A DNA stretch of 64,000 nt from Amarolinea aalborgensis. GTDB lineage: Bacteria > Chloroflexota > Anaerolineae > SSC4 > Amarolineaceae. This document shows positions 40,658-50,754 of the stretch, in pieces; the first letter of the stretch is position 1, and every line of letters starts with the position of its first letter. Under the pieces are notes generated by a model. The model had not been told where the DNA came from, did not search any database, and saw only the letters and a program-made list of their open reading frames with translations. The DNA lies in assembly GCF_900491745.1 (NCBI RefSeq), contig NZ_UETR01000001.1, positions 496,001 to 560,000 of the forward strand, given 5' to 3'. A program made the translations under genes and the position numbers.

Positions 40658-41353
40658 ATGACAACCACCGCCTTGCCGCGTCTAACCTGGAGCCGTCGTC
40701 TGCGCCGGCGTTTCTTGATCCTGCTGGCGCGACTGGCGGCCTTCTGCTTGCTGCGCTTCACGGTGCGCGGCCGGGAAAACTTGCCCGCCGGCGGGCCGTT
40801 GATCGTCGTCGTCAATCATTTCAGTTGGATCGAGCCGGCGCTCACACCGGTTGTACTTCCCTACAACGTCGAGTTTTTGGCCGCGCACAATATGTTCGAT
40901 CATCCCTGGGTCGGCTGGATTGTGCGCAGCTATGCCGGCATTCCTGTGCATCGCGGCGAGGTAGATCGTAAGGCCCTGCGCATGTCAGAGGCCGTGCTGG
41001 CGAACGGCGGCGTGCTGGCGATTTTTCCCGAAGGTGGGGTGCAGAGCCGGGGTTTGCGTTCCGCGTTGATTCGGCCGCGGCCCGGCGTCGCGTTTCTCGC
41101 CAGCCAGCAGCCGGCGCGTATTTTGCCGCTGGCCTTCTCGGGCAGCGGCCAGGAGATTTTCCAATACTGGAAGCGCCTACGCCGTGCGCCGGTCACGCTG
41201 ACCATCGGTCAGCCCTTTGGTCCGTTGACGATTCAAGGCCAGGGCGCGGCGCGGCGGCAAGCGTTGGATGAGGCCAGTAGGCAAATCATGGAACACCTGG
41301 CCGCGCTCCTGCCGCCGCATGAACGCGGCCCGTTTCGCGGCGATGGCATGTGA
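40658..41353 (+). CDS. 1-acyl-glycerol-3-phosphate acyltransferase-like (PlsC)
   Basis: 231 aa membrane-associated acyltransferase. The catalytic block reads NHFSWIE at about residue 52, with Glu where the family usually has Asp (NHxxxxD), and the second block is FPEGGVQSRG. One hydrophobic N-terminal segment. ATG 40658 is chosen; a GTG upstream would lie within cmk. Probably phosphatidic acid synthesis, but the altered motif leaves substrate doubt. Confidence 0.82.
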   Translation: MTTTALPRLTWSRRLRRRFLILLARLAAFCLLRFTVRGRENLPAGGPLIVVVNHFSWIEPALTPVVLPYNVEFLAAHNMFDHPWVGWIVRSYAGIPVHRGEVDRKALRMSEAVLANGGVLAIFPEGGVQSRGLRSALIRPRPGVAFLASQQPARILPLAFSGSGQEIFQYWKRLRRAPVTLTIGQPFGPLTIQGQGAARRQALDEASRQIMEHLAALLPPHERGPFRGDGM

Positions 41354-41384
41354 TTCATTCGCCCTGCCGCGGCAGTGTCAGATT

Positions 41385-41486
41385 CATTCATCCATTGGTC
41401 ATGGTGTGTGATCCAATCATCCATTGGTCATGGTGTGTGATCCAATCATCCATTGGTCATGGTGTGTGATCCAATCATTCATTGGT
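41385..41486. repeat. 29-bp tandem repeat, about 3.5 units
   Basis: TCCATTGGTCATGGTGTGTG + ATCCAATCA repeated at 41391, 41420 and 41449, with a partial unit after. Period 29 bp and near-identical units, which contain TTGG...CCAA arms. Lies in the gap between two PlsC genes. Not a CRISPR, since there are no spacers. Confidence 0.85.
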
Positions 41487-41506
41487 GTTGACAAGGCGAG
41501 GCGAGC

Positions 41507-42223
41507 ATGAATGAAGATTACCGTTATCTGGCCGTGGCTGATGGCAGCCGGCCGCGAGTGGGCCGACGCCTGGTGCAGCCCATTCTCTACACGGTCATAC
41601 GCGCGCTGGCCCGCCCAACCATCGAGGGCTTGGAGCATTTGCCGATGCGCGGCCCGGTCATTCTCATCTACAACCACATCCATGCGATTGACCCGTTTGT
41701 CACCGTGGGCCTGCTGCCGCGCTATGGCGTGCCCATGTCCAAGATTGAGAATTTCAAGATTCCGATCTTTGGTCCCCTGATTCGTTGGTTTGGGGTGATT
41801 CCGGTCAAACGCGGCGAGGCTGATGTCTGGGCCATCAAGGCCGCCAATGCGGTGTTGGAAGCCGGCCATGTGCTGCTGATTGCGCCCGAAGGGACGCGCA
41901 GCAGGGATGGCGCGCTGCAAATCGGCAAGGAGGGGCTGGCGTTCATTGCGCGCAAGACCGATCCGCTGATTGTGCCGGTGGGGTTCACCGGATCTACGGC
42001 GTTGGGCGCATCCTTCAAGCGCCTGCGACCGGTGGCGGTTCACTTACGCTATGGCGCGCCATTCCGCTTTCGCTGGCCCGAAGGCAAGCTCACACGCGAA
42101 CATCTGCGTCTGCTGACTGATGCGGCCATGGGGCGCCTGGCCGCGCTGCTGCCGCCAGACATGCGCGGGGTCTATCGGGATCCGCAGCCGGAATGGGAAG
42201 AATGGCTGCGGCCCGCGGCATAA
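41507..42223 (+). CDS. plsC: 1-acyl-glycerol-3-phosphate acyltransferase (PlsC)
   Basis: 238 aa. Catalytic motif NHIHAID (NHxxxxD) at about residue 56 and the APEGTRSRDG block at about 128. The substrate pocket region (IFGPLIRWFGVIPVKRG) is typical. GGCGAGG precedes ATG 41507. Acts in phosphatidic acid formation together with PlsY at the convergent gene. Confidence 0.92.
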   Translation: MNEDYRYLAVADGSRPRVGRRLVQPILYTVIRALARPTIEGLEHLPMRGPVILIYNHIHAIDPFVTVGLLPRYGVPMSKIENFKIPIFGPLIRWFGVIPVKRGEADVWAIKAANAVLEAGHVLLIAPEGTRSRDGALQIGKEGLAFIARKTDPLIVPVGFTGSTALGASFKRLRPVAVHLRYGAPFRFRWPEGKLTREHLRLLTDAAMGRLAALLPPDMRGVYRDPQPEWEEWLRPAA

Positions 42224-42274
42224 ATCATCGGCCAGCCGATTGCAAATCTAGCGGTGAATTTTGGATGGGATGTA

Positions 42275-42299
42275 GAGTGCGCACGCGCCGTGCGCACTC
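42275..42299. terminator. Perfect 10-bp hairpin between convergent plsC and plsY
   Basis: GAGTGCGCAC (42275-42284), loop GCGCC, GTGCGCACTC (42290-42299). Located between two converging genes, where a bidirectional terminator would be expected. There is no T-run, so a strict intrinsic terminator is not proven. Confidence 0.5.
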
Positions 42300-42318
42300 C
42301 TCGTGTACAAGCCCCAGG

Positions 42319-42957
42319 CTACGCGTGATTTCCGCTGGCGCGGCGCCCCAGACGCGGCGCACGCGGTTCGGTGCCGTTGAGCAAGCGTTTGATGTTGGGC
42401 CGCAGCGCGAGAACGACGAGCAGGGCCGCGGCGATGCCGTACCAAACGTAGACCCATGACGTCAGGCCCGCGGCGGCGCGCAGCGCGAAGGTGATCGGAA
42501 TGACAACGGCAATGACCAATGAGGTGACAGAGGCATAGCCAACCACGAAAACCCCAAGCGGCACCATCGGCACCAGCCAGAGGGCTGACAACGGCCAAAA
42601 CATGATGCAAGCGCCAATGTTAGGCGCCGTTCCAGCGCCGCCCTTGAAGCCCATGAAGAGCGACCAATTATGCCCTGCGACCGCGCCGAGTCCGGCAATG
42701 GCCTCGATCTCAGGTACACCGCCGCTGAGCAGCCGCATGATGGCGACGGCCGCCAGCCCTTTGAGCATATCGCCGATGGCCGTCATCACGCCGGCGCCCA
42801 GGCCGCCGGCGCGCATGGCATTCGTGCCGCCCGTGCGCCCGCTGCCCACGGTGCGCACATCAACACCCCGCGTGGCTCGGACGACCAGATATCCCACCGG
42901 GATCGAGCCAAACAGATAACCAACCACAGCTGCCGCCACTACCGTCAACGCTGACAT
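42319..42957 (-). CDS. plsY: Glycerol-3-phosphate acyltransferase (acyl-phosphate dependent)
   Basis: 212 aa polytopic protein that acylates glycerol-3-phosphate from acyl-phosphate. Signatures: FGSIPVGYLVVRATRGVD and GSGRTGGTNAMRAGG (conserved Ser/Asn/Arg), AGHNWSLFMGFKGGAGTA (the second acyl-phosphate loop). Five hydrophobic segments. C-terminal tail basic. No disruption seen. Confidence 0.93.
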   Translation of the reverse strand: MSALTVVAAAVVGYLFGSIPVGYLVVRATRGVDVRTVGSGRTGGTNAMRAGGLGAGVMTAIGDMLKGLAAVAIMRLLSGGVPEIEAIAGLGAVAGHNWSLFMGFKGGAGTAPNIGACIMFWPLSALWLVPMVPLGVFVVGYASVTSLVIAVVIPITFALRAAAGLTSWVYVWYGIAAALLVVLALRPNIKRLLNGTEPRAPRLGRRASGNHA

Positions 42958-43013
42958 TGAATTCCATCCTTCTGTTTATTCTACTACAGCATAACACCGG
43001 CGGCCTGGGTGAG

Positions 43014-43041
43014 TTGCGGGGAAGGCAGAATAGTGTATAAT
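43014..43041 (+). promoter_or_regulatory. Promoter of the glmS ribozyme transcript
   Basis: TATAAT at 43036-43041 preceded by TG; TTGCGG at 43014-43019 with a 16-bp spacer. Expected start near 43048, about 65 bases before the ribozyme core. Confidence 0.6.
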
Positions 43042-43110
43042 GAGATCATCTTGAGCGAAGGAGGACGCGCCTGGCGAATCAACCCGAGTTGGAACAAACG
43101 AAGGAAAGAG

Positions 43111-43264
43111 AGCGCATGGACTGTACGATGCCCGCCATCGCGCAGTTGACGAGGAAGAGGTTCTCCTTCGCGAGGGGGAGCTAACCAGGTTGGAATGACC
43201 TGGGAAAATCGAAAGATCAGCGGATGCCTCCTGGGCCTGACCACGGCCCTGCGGCCAGGTTTTT
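43111..43264 (+). ncRNA. glmS ribozyme (glucosamine-6-phosphate-sensing self-cleaving leader)
   Basis: Core words match the known class in order: GAGA then GCGCATGGACTG (cleavage expected between 43111 and 43112), a CGATG-CATCG hairpin, CAGTTGACGAGG, two accessory hairpins, then ATCGAAAGATCAGCGGATG and CCTCCTGG followed by a GGGCC-GGCCC hairpin and GCGGCCAGGTTTTT. The known ribozyme has AGCGCC..., GUUGACGAGG, AUCGAGAUUUUCGGCGGAUG and CCUCCCGG in the same order. It lies upstream of glmS, whose product makes GlcN6P, so product-triggered cleavage would shut off glmS mRNA. Confidence 0.88.
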
Positions 43265-43434
43265 AATCACCACAAAACCGGCCAGGATTCTTTCCTCCTG
43301 TTATCCGTCGCGCACCCACACAAACCCCGGCGGCAACGCCGGCCACAAAAGGGAAGCGCAGTGGCAATCATGCTCGCCAGGGCCATCACGGCCACGGCGA
43401 GTCGTTGCACTTTGCACTTAGGAGGACTCTCACC

Positions 43435-45282
<1,848 letters not shown>

Positions 45283-45289
45283 ACAATCA

Positions 45290-45320
45290 GAAGTCGGGTT
45301 TCTCGCAGAAACCCGACTTC
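45290..45320. repeat. AAGTCGGGTTTCT hairpin after glmS
   Basis: GAAGTCGGGTTTCT (45290-45303), loop CGC, AGAAACCCGACTTC (45307-45320): a perfect 14-bp stem eight bases after the glmS stop. The same words occur in 61910-62009. Possible terminator, though no T-run follows; more probably a dispersed repeat. Confidence 0.7.
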
Positions 45321-45335
45321 GCGAAAGGAGCAACG

Positions 45336-45896
45336 ATGAGCAGTTTCAGCGGTTTTTGGCGTGCGCTCAAGGCGCTGTGGCAATGGGGCGATCAATTGGC
45401 GCCCTTCCTGGAAACCATGCCGCGCAACCTGGCCGCGGCGGGCGATGCCATGGTCATCGGCGGCGAGGGCGCGGTGCGCGCCGGCCAGGCCTTCAACGGC
45501 GCGACCGCCACCAGCATGCAGCAGATGCTGGAAGCGGTGGCGGCGGCCGTAGCCAGCTGCAATCAGGAGTTGGACGCGGTGGCCGGGCAGCTGGAATCCG
45601 CGGGCAATCTCCTCAACCAGGTTGCCATTCCGGTCATCGAGCCGACGACGACCAAGATCCTGGGCGTTGACGTGGTGACGGGCCTCAAACCGACGACCAT
45701 GCGCCCCTTTGGCGTGGTGGATCACGAATTGGAGGCCGCGGCCGGCAGCCTGCGCGACGCGGGCCACGCGCTGAACGCCAGCGCCGGTTATCTGCGCGCG
45801 GTACGCGCCACCCTGCAAGACGCGGGTCAGGAACTCGATCACCTGGGCAAGGCGCTGCAGGAGAGCGGGCAGGCGCTGCAGCAGGTTAACGATTGA
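45336..45896 (+). CDS. Hypothetical coiled-coil protein
   Basis: Not recognised. 186 aa, mostly helical: a small N-terminal part (MSSFSGFWRALKALWQW), then heptad-like stretches at about 60-100 and 130-180 (SCNQELDAVAGQLESAGN, AGQELDHLGKALQESG), separated by a turn with PVIEPTTTKILGVDVV. AAAGGAG precedes the ATG. No membrane segment. Could be a cytosolic structural or surface-associated protein; context gives no hint. Confidence 0.6.
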   Translation: MSSFSGFWRALKALWQWGDQLAPFLETMPRNLAAAGDAMVIGGEGAVRAGQAFNGATATSMQQMLEAVAAAVASCNQELDAVAGQLESAGNLLNQVAIPVIEPTTTKILGVDVVTGLKPTTMRPFGVVDHELEAAAGSLRDAGHALNASAGYLRAVRATLQDAGQELDHLGKALQESGQALQQVND

Positions 45897-45927
45897 AGAT
45901 TCCAGACAGCAGATTGAAGATAGCAGC

Positions 45928-47289
45928 TTGAAGATTGCCGGGAGCCGCATTCAGCCTTCAGCATTCAGAACTCAGCATTTCCTCTTCGTGGGTACGTTTG
46001 GGCTGCGGCCGAAGGGCACGTTGAGCCGGCGGGCGCTGCCGTTGGCGCAGGCGCTGGCGCGGCGAGGACATGCGGTCACGCTGTTGGCGCCGCCGTGGGA
46101 CTGGCCGGCCGATGCCGGACGCTGCGAGCAAATGGGCGGCGTTGAGGTGGTGCAGGTGCGCGTAAACGGCGGTCCGCTGGCGATTCTGGCCCGTTTGCTG
46201 ATGGCAATCTGGCGGCGCCGACCGACGGTGGTGGTGGCGTGTAAGCCGAAGGGCTACAGCGGCCTTGTGCTCTGGTGCCTGTGGTGGCAGCGGCGGCTGG
46301 GCGCCTGGCGCGGGCAGTTGTGGCTCGATGTGGATGACTGGGAAGCCGGTTGGAACGAACGCCTGGCCTATCCGCGGCCGCTGGCGATGCTCTTCGCCTG
46401 GCAGGAGCCGTGGTGCCTGGCGCACGCCGATCGCGTCACGGCCGCCAGTCGCTGGCTGCAAGTCTATGCCGCGGCCGTCCGCCAGACGAATCCAGCAGAC
46501 GGCCAGGTCGTTTACCTGCCCAACGGCATTGATCGCATCTCGGTCAGCCCTCTTGCCGCTGTCGTCAAGCCCGGGCCGCCAACCGTGCTGTTGTACACGC
46601 GTTTCGTAGAAGTAACGCCGGCCCGCATCGTGCGCATCTGGGCGCAGGTGATTCGCCAGGTCCCATCGGCGCGGCTGATCGTCATCGGCGATGCGGCGCC
46701 GGGCGCGGGTCGGGCGATTGAAATCGCGGCAACGGTTGCAAAGCCCACCTGCATGGGCTATGCCTCAAGATCGGAATACACCGGTTCGCCCGCTGCCGAT
46801 CTGCGCGCACGGACGGCTGCCGCGGGGCTGGCGTCGTCCATCATCGTGTTGGGGTGGACGCCGGCCGCCGCGCTGCCTGGCGTTCTGGCCGCCGCGGACG
46901 TGGCCTGGGCGCCGTTGGCCGACACCGGCATCAACCGCGCGCGCTGCCCGGTCAAGCTGGTGGAACTGCTGGCGGCCGGCTTGCCGGTGGTGGCTGATGA
47001 CGTGGGCGAGGCGTCCACCTACATCACGTCGGGCGTGAACGGGCTGCTGGTTGCGCCTGGCGCGGACGCGCGAACGGTGCAGGCGCTGTGCCAGCTGTTG
47101 ACCGATCGCGCGTACGCCCGCAATCGGGGGCAGGCCGCGGCAGCTCACGTAGCACGCGACTTTCTCTGGGATAGGTTGGTTGAACGGTTTTTGACATCGG
47201 AGACTGAAGACCGGAGATTGGAGACCGGAGCCCGGAGATCATCCGTCTTCCACGTACCCGATCTCCGATCTCTGATCTCTGATCTCTAG
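45928..47289 (+). CDS. Glycosyltransferase (GT4-like), repeat-derived ends
   Basis: 453 aa. A GT-B fold glycosyltransferase: N-terminal domain with TLSRRALPLAQALARRGHAVT, acceptor-side LWLDVDDWEAGWNERL, linker, and a C-terminal donor domain with VKLVELLAAGLPVVADDVGE, the GT4 E-x7-E type block. The first 18 residues and last 30 residues are translated intergenic repeat words (AFRTQHF; EDRRLETGARR ... DLRSLISDL), so the true protein may begin at GTG 45988 and its end may be an extension. TTG 45928 is the first in-frame start. No clear ribosome binding site. Confidence 0.8.
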   Translation: MKIAGSRIQPSAFRTQHFLFVGTFGLRPKGTLSRRALPLAQALARRGHAVTLLAPPWDWPADAGRCEQMGGVEVVQVRVNGGPLAILARLLMAIWRRRPTVVVACKPKGYSGLVLWCLWWQRRLGAWRGQLWLDVDDWEAGWNERLAYPRPLAMLFAWQEPWCLAHADRVTAASRWLQVYAAAVRQTNPADGQVVYLPNGIDRISVSPLAAVVKPGPPTVLLYTRFVEVTPARIVRIWAQVIRQVPSARLIVIGDAAPGAGRAIEIAATVAKPTCMGYASRSEYTGSPAADLRARTAAAGLASSIIVLGWTPAAALPGVLAAADVAWAPLADTGINRARCPVKLVELLAAGLPVVADDVGEASTYITSGVNGLLVAPGADARTVQALCQLLTDRAYARNRGQAAAAHVARDFLWDRLVERFLTSETEDRRLETGARRSSVFHVPDLRSLISDL

Positions 47290-47304
47290 TCCCTGGATAA
47301 TTTC

Positions 47305-47715
47305 ATGACTCACCATCGTCTTTCTCTGCTGGCGGCATGGCTGGCCGTGGCCGCCTGGGCCGCGCTGATTTTCACGCTTTCCGCGCAGTCCACGCTGCCC
47401 GACTTGACCCACGGCCTGCCCGATCTGCAGGACATTGCGGGGCACCTGACGGCCTACGCCGGATTAGCCAGTTGGCTGGCGTTGGCGCTGCGCCGCACGC
47501 CCGGCGTGCGCCGGCCCTGGCTTTGGGCCTTCGTGCTGGCGGTGCTCTACGGCCTGTCGGACGAATTCCATCAGTCCTTCGTGCCCAACCGCCATCCCGA
47601 CCTGTTCGATGTCGCGACCGACATGGTCGGCGCGGCGCTGGCGCTGTGGTTCTGGCGTCGCCGCTTGCGCGCAGGGGCAGCGCAGCCCAACGTCATGACT
47701 CACCCTGCGGAATGA
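47305..47715 (+). CDS. VanZ-like membrane protein
   Basis: 136 aa with four hydrophobic segments. The conserved core DIAGHLTAYAGLASWLA, GLSDEFHQSFVPNR and DLFDVATDMVGAALAL is the VanZ family signature; VanZ itself gives low-level teicoplanin resistance, but most homologues have no known role. Follows the glycosyltransferase by 15 bp. Confidence 0.85.
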   Translation: MTHHRLSLLAAWLAVAAWAALIFTLSAQSTLPDLTHGLPDLQDIAGHLTAYAGLASWLALALRRTPGVRRPWLWAFVLAVLYGLSDEFHQSFVPNRHPDLFDVATDMVGAALALWFWRRRLRAGAAQPNVMTHPAE

Positions 47716-47896
47716 TTGGTTATGGGGCATGGCAGGTGGCGGTGACATAGTTGGCGAGGCAAAACGCGTCGGCTTGACCAGTGGGGCATTATCAGTAGAA
47801 TCAAGGCTGAAAGAACTGATGGCATGAACCGGTTCGCGATGTGCGCGAAGATGATGTCAGTTGCCATATGATAAGGAAATGACAAGGGACGCAACG

Positions 47897-48310
47897 ATGA
47901 CCGTAAAAGATATTGTACTGCCGCTGCCCGAGGATTTGTATGTTCGTTTGGAGCAAACGGCCCGCGCGACCAAACAGTCACTGACCGACATGCTGGTGCG
48001 CGCCGTGCGCGCCGGCAGCCCTCCCGATTGGTCGCAGGCGCCGGCCGCATTTCAGGCCGACCTGGCTGCCCTTGACCGGCTCGACGACGACGCGCTCTGG
48101 CGCATCGTCCGCAGCCAGCGCAGCGAAGCCGATGCAGCGCGCCTTCAAGAGTTGCTAGAGAAGAATGCCGACGATGCGCTGACCGCTGGTGAGCACTTGG
48201 AATTGGATGCCCAGGTCGCCGAAGCCGATCGCTTCATGTTGTGTAAGGCCCACGCCGCCGGGCTGCTCCAGTGGCGCGGGCATGCCGTGCCGCCATTCGA
48301 GAGGCCATAA
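47897..48310 (+). CDS. Ribbon-helix-helix-like small protein, partner of HNH gene
   Basis: 137 aa. The N-terminus TVKDIVLPLPEDLYVRLEQTARATKQSLTDMLVRAVRAG has the strand-helix-helix pattern of RHH/CopG-type DNA-binding proteins. The rest is helical (SEADAARLQELLEK, LELDAQVAEADRF), which could contact a partner. ATG 47897 follows AAGGGA; ATGs at 47861 and 47879 are alternatives. Four bases separate it from the HNH gene, so the pair is co-translated. It may be the antitoxin or repressor of the pair. Confidence 0.65.
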   Translation: MTVKDIVLPLPEDLYVRLEQTARATKQSLTDMLVRAVRAGSPPDWSQAPAAFQADLAALDRLDDDALWRIVRSQRSEADAARLQELLEKNADDALTAGEHLELDAQVAEADRFMLCKAHAAGLLQWRGHAVPPFERP

Positions 48311-48314
48311 CAAC

Positions 48315-48740
48315 GTGGCGGTCTATCTTTCGACGGCGCTGCGTCAACGTCTGGTGGAGATAGACGACCACCGCTGCGCCTATTGCCATACCTCGCAAGG
48401 CAACAGCGGCAACCCAATGGTGGTGGATCATTTGCTTCCGCGCAGCAAAGGCGGCGCTACGACCTTTGAAAACCTCTGCTTTGCCTGCTATCGCTGTAAT
48501 CTATTCAAAAGCTCTCAGGTCGAGGCTATCGATCCGTTGAGCGGTGAAACGGTGCCTCTCTTTCATCCGCGACGCAACCGCTGGGGCGATCACTTTGCCT
48601 GGAATGAGGCCGGTCTGCGTATTCTTGGTTTGACACCAATCGGCCGCGCCACGGTCACTGCCCTCAATATGAATAATGTCGTCATCATAGATGCCCGGCG
48701 CAACTGGGTTCGGCTCGGCTGGCGTCCAATCGCTGATTGA
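48315..48740 (+). CDS. HNH endonuclease-like protein
   Basis: 141 aa with a GTG start. Zinc and active-site pattern: CAYCHTSQG, VVDHLLPRSKGG, and CFACYRCN, which is the HNH/McrA Cys-His arrangement with catalytic His in DHLLPRSKGG. The C-terminal part (LGLTPIGRATVTALNMN, VIIDARRNWVRLGW) is like HNH proteins of unknown use found in Chloroflexota and cyanobacteria. Paired with the RHH-like gene. Could be a toxin, a nicking enzyme or part of a defence pair. Confidence 0.85.
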   Translation: MAVYLSTALRQRLVEIDDHRCAYCHTSQGNSGNPMVVDHLLPRSKGGATTFENLCFACYRCNLFKSSQVEAIDPLSGETVPLFHPRRNRWGDHFAWNEAGLRILGLTPIGRATVTALNMNNVVIIDARRNWVRLGWRPIAD

Positions 48741-48763
48741 CATCGGATTGGCAAGGAGGAACG

Positions 48764-49405
48764 ATGCTTCAAAAGCTGCGCGAACCGGTCAACGGTCTGA
48801 CGCACCTCGGCGCTGCGGCGGCGGCGACCGTTGGCCTCGGCGTCCTGGTCTATCTGGCGCGGGGTAATGCGGCGAAAGCCGTCGCTCTCAGCTTGTACGG
48901 CGTCACGCTGATCTTGATGTTCTCTGCCAGCGCCGCCTACCACATGGCCCAGGTTGGCCCCAGGGTGCTCCTCGTCTTGCGCAAACTCGACCATTCCGCC
49001 ATCTATCTGCTCATCGCAGGGACCTACACCCCGATCTGCCTGACCTACTTCACCGGCTTCTGGCGCGGCGGCATGCTGGCGATCATCTGGTCATTGGCCC
49101 TTGTCGGCATTGTCGTCAAGATTTTTGTCATTGGCGCGCCTCGTTGGGTGACGGCAGGCATCTACCTGCTGATGGGGTGGCTTGCCATCGCCGCCATCCG
49201 CCAGATTTTGACTGCGCTCCCCACCGGCGCCCTGGTCTGGCTCGTGCTGGGCGGGATCTTCTTTACGGCTGGCGCGGTGATCTATGTGCTCAAGAAGCCC
49301 GACCCCTGGCCCGGCCGCTTCGGGTTCCACGAGATCTGGCATATCTTCGTCATCTTGGGCGCGTTCAGTCATTTTGTGCTGATGGCGGCCTACGTTGCGC
49401 CGTGA
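48764..49405 (+). CDS. Hemolysin III / PAQR-like membrane protein
   Basis: 213 aa, seven hydrophobic segments. Zinc-site motifs of the family: SAAYHMA (Ser, His), KLDHSAIYLLIAGTYTP (Asp) and GFHEIWHIFVILGAFSHF (two His). Such proteins are membrane hydrolase-like and named for a Bacillus hemolysin, but lysis is not implied. AAGGAGG precedes ATG 48764. The following 160 bp hold no gene. Confidence 0.88.
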   Translation: MLQKLREPVNGLTHLGAAAAATVGLGVLVYLARGNAAKAVALSLYGVTLILMFSASAAYHMAQVGPRVLLVLRKLDHSAIYLLIAGTYTPICLTYFTGFWRGGMLAIIWSLALVGIVVKIFVIGAPRWVTAGIYLLMGWLAIAAIRQILTALPTGALVWLVLGGIFFTAGAVIYVLKKPDPWPGRFGFHEIWHIFVILGAFSHFVLMAAYVAP

Positions 49406-49519
49406 AGCGGGTTGATCGGCTTAGGGTCGGTTTGCCGCGCTGCGCGGCCAGCCCAGCCTGGCGGACGAGTTGATCACCGAACGCCATCGCGAAGCCCTGT
49501 GACCAGTGTCGGCAATAGA

Positions 49520-49562
49520 CCATGAAATTCTAATTGCCAGTATCTGATTTTCATGGTAAAAT
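49520..49562 (+). promoter_or_regulatory. Promoter with dyad, leaderless start of the DUF4143 gene
   Basis: TTGCCA (49534-49539), 17-bp spacer, TAAAAT (49557-49562), and ATG at 49569, six bases after the -10 hexamer. CCATGAAA (49520-49527) and TTTTCATGG (49548-49556) form a dyad around the -35. The transcript should start at or near the ATG. Confidence 0.6.
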
Positions 49563-49568
49563 CCAGCC

Positions 49569-50732
49569 ATGATACCACGGCCTGTACTTACCCATCACAT
49601 CGAGGCGGCATTGGCTCGCAGTCGCGTGGTAGCCCTCCTCGGTCCACGCCAGTGCGGCAAGACAACCCTGGCGCGCCAGTTTGTCCCTGCCGCATCGGCC
49701 AACTACTTCGACCTCGAAGACCCCGCCAGCCTGGCTCGGCTCGACCAGCCCATGACCGCGCTGCAAGACCTGCAGGGACTGATAATCATTGACGAAATCC
49801 AGCGCCGCCCTGATCTGTTTCCTATCTTGCGCGTGCTGTGTGATCGCACACCTCTGCCCGCGCAATTTCTGATCCTGGGTAGCGCCACGCCTGACCTGCT
49901 TCGCCAGTCGTCGGAGTCGTTGGCCGGCCGTTTGGAAACAGTCACCATGGGCGGCTTCAGTCTGGCTGAAGTGGGCATCGAGGAGCAAGCGCGGCATTGG
50001 CTGCGCGGCGGCTTCCCGCTGTCCTTCCTGGCTGGCTCCGATGAGGACAGCGCCGTGTGGCGTAAGAATTTCGTCCAGACTTTTCTGGAGCGCGATCTGC
50101 CACAGGCGGGCATCACTGTCCCCGCGCAGACCCTGCTGCGCTTCTGGACCATGCTCGCCCATTATCACGGCCACGTCTGGAATGGCGCTGAGTTGGCCCG
50201 ATCTCTCGGCGTCTCCGAGCCAACAGTGCGCCGCTATCTGGACACGCTGACAGGCGTGTTTATGGTTCGTCAGCTTCAGCCCTGGCATGCCAACCTGGCC
50301 AAACGGCAAATCAAGTCACCCAAGATCTACTTTCGCGATGCCGGTATCCTGCACCAGTTACTGGGCATCCGCACACAGCACGATTTACTGTTTCATCCCA
50401 AGATGGGCGCGTCCTGGGAGGGCTATGCTTTGGAGGAAGCCTTGCAGGCCACTGCGCCCGACGAAGCCTATTTTTGGGGCACGCACAACGGCGCCGAGAT
50501 TGATCTGTTGCTTTTCAAAGATGGCCGCCGCACCGGCGTCGAGTGCAAGGGGGTGGACGCGCCCCGTCTCACCCCGTCCATGCGCATCGCGCTGGAGGAT
50601 CTGGCCCTCGACCACCTGGTCGTCATCTACCCCGGCGCTCGTGCCTATCCCCTGAGTGAACGCGTGACGGTGCTGCCGTTGGCGCATTTGGCCGCAGGCG
50701 GGGCAGCCATGCTCACGCCGGCGATCGGGTGA
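49569..50732 (+). CDS. AAA ATPase with DUF4143
   Basis: 387 aa. Walker A GPRQCGKTTLARQF at about residue 25, Walker B LIIIDEIQRRPDLFPIL, sensor-like LILGSATPDLL; the C-terminal DUF4143 domain has a winged HTH-like piece (LARSLGVSEPTVRRYLDTL) and a nuclease-like DLLLFKDGRRTGVECK, which resembles a restriction-type fold. Such proteins are abundant, mobile and of unknown function, often near toxin-antitoxin pairs. Leaderless promoter upstream. Confidence 0.88.
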   Translation: MIPRPVLTHHIEAALARSRVVALLGPRQCGKTTLARQFVPAASANYFDLEDPASLARLDQPMTALQDLQGLIIIDEIQRRPDLFPILRVLCDRTPLPAQFLILGSATPDLLRQSSESLAGRLETVTMGGFSLAEVGIEEQARHWLRGGFPLSFLAGSDEDSAVWRKNFVQTFLERDLPQAGITVPAQTLLRFWTMLAHYHGHVWNGAELARSLGVSEPTVRRYLDTLTGVFMVRQLQPWHANLAKRQIKSPKIYFRDAGILHQLLGIRTQHDLLFHPKMGASWEGYALEEALQATAPDEAYFWGTHNGAEIDLLLFKDGRRTGVECKGVDAPRLTPSMRIALEDLALDHLVVIYPGARAYPLSERVTVLPLAHLAAGGAAMLTPAIG

Positions 50733-50754
50733 TGCAGGTCAAGGAAGCTGAACC

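Noticed and set aside
41385..41486. CRISPR array from 29-bp repeats
   Set aside because: Units abut directly with no spacers, and no cas genes are nearby.
42275..42299. Strict Rho-independent terminator after plsC
   Set aside because: Stem is perfect, but there is no T-run; kept only as a possible bidirectional stem.
43405..43434. Upstream start of glmS
   Set aside because: The catalytic Cys must directly follow the initiator Met, which fixes the start at 43435.
48764..49405. Hemolytic toxin
   Set aside because: The hemolysin III name is historical; the zinc-site motifs indicate a PAQR-like membrane protein.
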